From Seriola aureovittata (lineage: Eukaryota; Chordata; Actinopteri; Carangiformes; Carangidae), in the NCBI RefSeq assembly GCF_021018895.1, contig NC_079376.1:23522001-23586000 (forward strand): a DNA stretch of 64,000 nt, read 5' to 3'. Of the stretch, positions 59,056-64,000 are shown one piece after another. Under the pieces are notes generated by a model. That model was not told the origin of the DNA, searched no databases, and saw only the letters and a program-made list of their open reading frames with translations. Position numbers and translations under genes: made by a program. Numbering within the stretch: the first letter of the stretch is position 1; every line of letters begins with the position of its first letter.

Positions 59056-59580
59056 CCATCAAACAGTATATCCTCAGGGTTATCATGACAGAGACACGTC
59101 CATCATCTGAAATCATAAAAATCATAAATATTCAGTTCCCGCTCTGGTCAGAAGAAGAATGATTCTTTCTCCTCCATCAAGGTCAGATCACAGGCTGTAA
59201 CTTCAGTGGTGGTTTACTAGAGTCACACACTGGTCTGGTTGCCATGGTATCACCTGACAACAGTTGTCATGGCTGCAGGTCAAAGCAGGGAGCTGACTGA
59301 CACTCTTCATCTTTACCTGATGATCAGCAGTTTGTTCTAATATAGAATAAATCCAGATTCTGAACCAGTGATTGGATCCTGTATGACCACAGTGCCTCCT
59401 CCCGAAGCTGAAAAGTTTGTGTCAATTCAAATTTGAGAATTTTTGTATTTTATTTTTGTGTTTTGATTTTGATCAACTTGATTGAAGAGTTTTCTGTGTC
59501 ATTGCTTCGTTTCAGTGCAGCAGTGTGTCGATCAGTGTAAGAGACAGACTGAAATAAAGTCATTGCACCGACTGATTTTT
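59056..59580 (+). other. rdh14: rdh14 3' untranslated region
   Basis: From the TGA stop to the region just after the poly(A) signal; no other ORF. The 3' end is inferred from the signal alone. Confidence 0.6.
59553..59558 (+). terminator. Poly(A) signal of rdh14
   Basis: Canonical aataaa about 500 bp after the rdh14 stop codon, followed by a T-rich stretch (gattttt at 59574). Confidence 0.7.
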
Positions 59581-59699
59581 CTATGCTGAATAAAAAACAT
59601 ATTTATTTATTTATATTGTTCATACAGTTCATACACAGAGGTCATTCTGCTTTACATACAGTTGATAAAAGACAAAGAAACGTGTTCACATTGAGTTTT

Positions 59700-60000
59700 T
59701 ACTCCTCTGCACCGGTGGCCGTCAGAGCTGGAGGCATATTGTTTTCAGGTTGTCTGTCCCATTCTTGTGGACGTGATATCTCAGTAACATCCTGACGCAA
59801 GTTCTTCAGATTTTGCACAAACATTCACTAGGACTAAAGGACGAACTGATCGCATTTTGGTGGTCGAAGGAGTCAGAGTTCAAGGTCACGATGCGACACA
59901 ATATCTCAGTAACATATTGAGGGAATTTCATTAAATTTAGCACTAATGTTCACATGGACTCAAGGATGAACTGATTTGATTTTAGTGGATAAAGTTAAGC
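59700..60000 (-). repeat. Dispersed repeat family 1, copy D (-)
   Basis: The longest copy. It begins ctcctctgcaccggtgg as in copy B and then repeats the atatctcagtaac ... ttcacatggact block twice (about 59777-59850 and 59902-59960). It ends near tgatttgattttagtgg. Confidence 0.85.
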
Positions 60001-60443
60001 TATAAACCAACTACACCACGGTCACATGACTTCACCGTCACCACCACTAAACTTCAACTAATTTGATTGAGCTCTTATCTTTTCTATAAAAGCCTTTCCT
60101 CTGACACGGTTAGAACCAGTTTGTTTAAACCCAGCGAGGCTGTGAAGGTGGACTGGTGAGTAGATCTGATTTCATGTTCAACGTGATGACGTTTAACTTC
60201 TTTTAAGGGACGTAAAAGCTTAAAGAATTCACCACTGGGATATTTACTGACATATTTTATGTCGTAGAATAAAACATGAGCTTGTGTTAACCACAGACCT
60301 TATTTCAGTCATCTAACTAAAACACATTCAGCAAAGCCAGACACTTTGGGATGAGGGAACAGGAAGTGATAAAATACCACTAAATTCCAGGTTCAAGGAC
60401 TCATTCCTGCAGAACTCTAATACAGACCACAAAACAAAACAAA
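60001..60443. other. Unassigned non-coding DNA
   Basis: Nothing recognised. Confidence 0.45.
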
Positions 60444-60662
60444 TCACAGATTGTTGTTTTTTTTAAATGAATCATGGGACTGCTGCTGATTAGCTTTCAG
60501 TTTCTCCTCAGATGTTAACTTGACGGGGTCCTCTGTTGGTGGCCCCTCCACAGAAGCCTCCTCTTGCTCCCTCTCGTCATTTACAGTAAAATGATCACAT
60601 GTAGCACACGTGTTATTTCCTCCGCTGTGTTGTTCTCTGGATGTTGGACTGCAGTCAGCCAC
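60444..60662 (-). other. Unrecognised 72-codon ORF
   Basis: A minus-strand ATG frame encodes a hydrophilic, acidic and Gln-rich peptide (MADCSPTSREQ at the start, EEASVEGPPTEDP in the middle). Composition is more protein-like than most chance ORFs here, and a pyrimidine-poor ttcag lies just upstream, but there is no domain and no clear partner exon. Confidence 0.15.
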
Positions 60663-61917
60663 TGAACCCCAGAATCAAACCAGCTCTTCAGGGGTTCGTT
60701 AGGCCTCAATCAGCCATGCTGGTTGCTCAGAGAGAGGTCATTAGCTGGCGGTGTTTTCTCTCCCAGTCACCCACAAACAGAGCACCTCTCCCTACATGAA
60801 GTGGTAGTGAGACCCCCGGGACACATAATGATTTTCCCACCTGTATTCTTCATTAGGACATTTTCTGGATCATTTATAGAGAGCTGGAAACGCAGAGGCA
60901 GCCTCTTTATCAAATTCATCTCACACTAAATGCTCCTGGGGCATTTTAATGGCAGCTCCATGCTATTTATTTTACAAATAACTCCAATTAGAGCAATTAC
61001 AGAGTTTAATGTCCTTAATCTGCGCAGTAATACTGATACTGCCGAGCTAATGTAGAAGTGAGGCCCTCACTCAGGCTGCTTCACTTCAACACATGATGGT
61101 TCAATTAAAACAGCATCAGTCTGTCGTTTCCTCGGCTTCTGTTGGACTCTGCTCACAGAGCTCAGGCCTTCTAATAAACTCCCACAGTGCACTGCTCCCA
61201 CTGTACAAGACCAACTGTCCTGACAGTGTCACTCCATTCTGGTCTAGACTGAAATGTTAGAACTACCTTTGGATGCGTGGTCATGAAGTTTGGATCAGAC
61301 GTTCATGTTCCCCACAGGATTAACTGTGATAACTGTGGTGATCATTTGTTGTGAGCTTCAGGAGCTACATCTGAATCTTAATTTCTCCAACGCTGGTTTA
61401 TGATCAAATACCTGCAAAGAAACTGGTGATCAAGTGGTGGGATTTCCTCTTCTTTTATGCCTTGTCCCTGTTTGTTTACGGGGACAAAGGTGTCACTGAC
61501 ACTGAAAACAGGAGGGGACTGCATGCTAACTAGCGATATAACATGCAAACCAGCATTCTGGACAAACTTGTTAGCTGTCTAACACAGGGAACACTCATTT
61601 ATTGTGTAGCAGCCCATCTGGAAAAGTCCCAGGTCTCCCAGTGGCCACTCTGTCACTGTTAAACTATTTGCTGCTATTAGAAGGAGTCTAAATTCAGCTT
61701 CATTATTTTTCATGAACTAATTGCTCAAAATACCAAAGACCCTGGTTCAAAACTGTAAAGCTGATGAGTTCAAATTATTTCTATGACATGAACCTGATCA
61801 GAACCTCACTCCAGTCCCAGACAGTTCTCTGTGCTACACCTGAACCATCTCCTAAGCTAAGGCCTAACCACAACTGCAAAGGAGGGAAACACTCTCAGAA
61901 GTCATGCTGCTCCACAG

Positions 61918-61918
<1 letters not shown>
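60663..61918. other. Unassigned DNA with candidate conserved element
   Basis: The segment 60900-61085 looks like conserved non-coding DNA (see findings). No gene. Confidence 0.35.
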
Positions 61919-61950
<32 letters not shown>

Positions 61951-61951
61951 A
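61919..61951. repeat. (CTG)n / (CAG)n microsatellite
   Basis: About ten CTG units followed by ctaatg. On the minus strand an ORF would read poly-Ala. Confidence 0.95.
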
Positions 61952-63264
61952 ATGACATGAGCTGAAGGAACCTGACATCACAGCTGATGTGAGACATGAT
62001 GGTGCGACCGAGGCCACAGCACTCTGCAGCAGGACAATTACGGAGGGTGATGGAGATCTTAAAGGAATGTGCAGAAAGGTTTTGGTTGAACATATCAAGA
62101 TGTCAGATAGTTTCACACTGTAACTCTCAGACAGAGCTGCAGCCCTGAGAGAGAGTACAGACCTCAGAGCAGCAGTGGTTCAGATGGAAGGAGCTGCGGC
62201 TGAGAAACATGACAGTAAATAATGTCTGAGGAACAGTCAGGATATCTACAGCCTCTCTTCACCAGGGTTTACAAACAAGATATGACAGATATCGATGCTT
62301 TTAAAAGTCTGGTGTGTTTCAGCCCTAAGAAACCGCATAAATTTTACATTAGTAGCGATTTTCTAAAGTATAACATGATTTATATAATGTCACCATGTTT
62401 GTTTCATATATCCAGGAAACAATGTTTACTCAGTACACCTCAGTATGATGAAATCCAACTATAAGATTAATGTGAAACTTACAGTGAGGTCATTAACTAC
62501 AGTTATCCTCATGTCTGTTTTTCTTGTTGACATCACTACAATATACAGTGAATATTTGTACACACAGTTACTATGTTAACTTACAGGACACAACAACAGC
62601 ACAGCGTACTCTGGATAAAGTTTAACATTGGTCTAAATGATGTTGTTTTGCAGTAAATTTCCTACAACATTCACCAGCTCTGGTTTGGTCCTTTAACTGT
62701 AAGCAGCATTGTGAAGACCATGTGGTTTGTGCTGAAAGCTCGCTCCTCATCAGGTCTACTGTTCATTCAGTCTGTCCATATACACTCCTTCTGTGAGTTT
62801 GTGTTGTTGTGTTAGGGAATGATGAATGGATGAAGCTCAGAGAGGAGCGGTAATCAAATATTGATATAATAATATATTTAATAATATATCATAATAATCA
62901 GAAATATTAACACACTGTGAACAGCTGTTGCACTGCCTCCGGTGGTGACAGTGAGTGACAGGACTTGGATCATGCTCCTGCCTCAAAGTCTGTATTAGAT
63001 CTTCACATTTGGTTTAAAGCTCAGCTCTGCTGTTGTTCTGCAGCAGGGTTAGGGCTAGGGTTAGATTCAAGACTTAAAACTTTATTAACACCTCAGTGGA
63101 GCTGTCTGCAGTTTGGTTGTCAGGACGTCAGTGCACTGCTGACATGTGAGAGGTGCAAACAGGAATAACCACAAACTATTCTAACTGCAAAATATATAAA
63201 AGGGTGAAATAAATACATAAATAAAAGCAGTGTTACCACAGGATGTTATCAGCATTATGACGAA
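61952..63264. other. Unassigned non-coding DNA
   Basis: AT-rich, nothing recognised. Two imperfect ttaggg-type words at 63045-63065 are too few to call interstitial telomeric repeat. Confidence 0.4.
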
Positions 63265-63660
63265 ACTCCAGGCTATAGTTTATTTTTATTTCCCACATTC
63301 ATGCCTGGATCTTGTATTACAACCTCAGACACCCCTAATTTGGACCATACCACATTAGCTAATCATGTAGTCTGCATGCCTCCTTTGTGTTGTACAAGCA
63401 AATTACATAAGAGTAATAGCAGTAGCTAACTATATAGCTATATAACTATATACACCCTTTCATTTCCATTGTTAGCTTGACATCTCATTACCAATATAAA
63501 ATGGTCTAATGTTAGCAAACACTGGTGTTCATTCATGAGCAGTGAGACAATGGAGGATTAGTTGTTGTAGAGATATGTTTTAGGATCAATAAGTAGTTTA
63601 TTATTTCATGTTAATGGTCTTTGTGTGTCTGTGGAGGTTTAGTTAGTCTTTTACCTTTTT
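63265..63660 (-). repeat. Dispersed repeat family 2, copy 4 (-)
   Basis: cattcatgcctggatcttgt and cctcagacacccctaa match 19748-19790. The right half (cattgttagcttgacatctc, accaatataaaatggtctaa, tgttgtagagatatg, cattaatgg-type words) is the reverse complement of copy 3. Confidence 0.8.
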
Positions 63661-64000
63661 GATATTAACTTCTATAATATTAACTTCTATAATCTTTGTT
63701 TTCACTCAGGGACTCAGAAGTTTTACCGGAGAGAAGTGGACTGTGGTCTCCTGGTCTGATCCCCAGTTAATTTGGGTAAGTAACAGAGAAGAACCTGCTC
63801 TGTGTGTGGATGAGTTGTAGCACTATCAGGTCTTGGCTCCTGTCTTCTTTACTTTCAGCAGGACTTCTTTATCTTTCACCTTGTTTCCTAACAGCAGCTG
63901 GAGCAGCACCAGGCCTACACCAGGCTTAAGGAAAACAGCTGACTGTTTAGTTTGGCTCAGTTCATCCAAATGTGTTCAGTGCTGCTGTGGCCTCAGACCA
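63661..64000. other. Window end with possible short exon
   Basis: A 66-bp segment at 63710-63775 lies between ttttcactcag and a consensus donor gtaagt and is open in one frame (GLRSFTGEKWTVVSWSDPQL then IW). It may be an exon of a gene continuing to the right, a 5' UTR exon, or chance. Nothing else is seen. Confidence 0.2.

Noticed and set aside
63041..63066. Telomere-like words (gggttagggctagggttag)
   Set aside because: Only two imperfect units; too short for an interstitial telomeric repeat.

Overview
The window looks like a gene-poor stretch of a teleost (probably percomorph) nuclear genome. The evidence is base composition that is AT-leaning outside the one gene, very frequent CA/GT microsatellites, remnants of several fish-type non-LTR retrotransposons, tRNA-derived SINEs, Tc1-like and hAT-like DNA transposon remnants, and one vertebrate-type gene with GT-AG splicing. 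I found no bacterial, organellar or viral genes, and no rRNA or free-standing tRNA gene.

The only gene I can defend fully is a plus-strand two-exon retinol dehydrogenase 14-like SDR gene (rdh14) at 56847-59055, with a poly(A) signal at 59553. Its catalytic motifs are intact and its single phase-0 intron falls where I recall the human RDH14 junction. The visible reading frame lacks the N-terminal hydrophobic anchor of the mammalian protein. The other coding-derived sequences are dead: a frameshifted nicotinamide riboside kinase copy at 46010-46370, and pieces of retrotransposon reverse transcriptase or ORF1 at 2.1-2.7, 4.4-5.5, 14.35-15.8, 22.9-23.7 and 40.1 kb.

Layout. 0-16 kb: three LINE remnants, a Tc1 remnant, an AT-rich tandem repeat and a duplicated polypurine tract. 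16-18.4 kb: two minisatellites, one built of AGGTCA half-sites. 19-24 kb: dispersed repeats, a LINE ORF1 with a GDSN esterase motif lying next to an RT fragment, and a SINE. 24-42 kb: mostly unassigned DNA with microsatellites and repeat copies, and a few stretches that look like conserved non-coding DNA. 41.8-42.35 kb: a 20-bp minisatellite with an 80-bp higher-order period. 42-56 kb: the kinase pseudogene, a SINE, and an hAT-type element with a perfect 8-bp target duplication that has a LINE tail inside it. 56.8-59.6 kb: rdh14. 59.7-64 kb: further repeats, a candidate conserved element near 61 kb, and a possible short exon near 63.7 kb.

Three non-coding repeat families can be recognised purely from internal similarity: four copies of one, four of another and two of a third. 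In human, RDH14 borders a large gene desert towards OSR1. If synteny holds, the gene-poor DNA here could be the corresponding desert, but that is inference. Nothing here amounts to a coherent new multi-gene system; the noteworthy items are repeat structures, nested insertions and candidate regulatory DNA.
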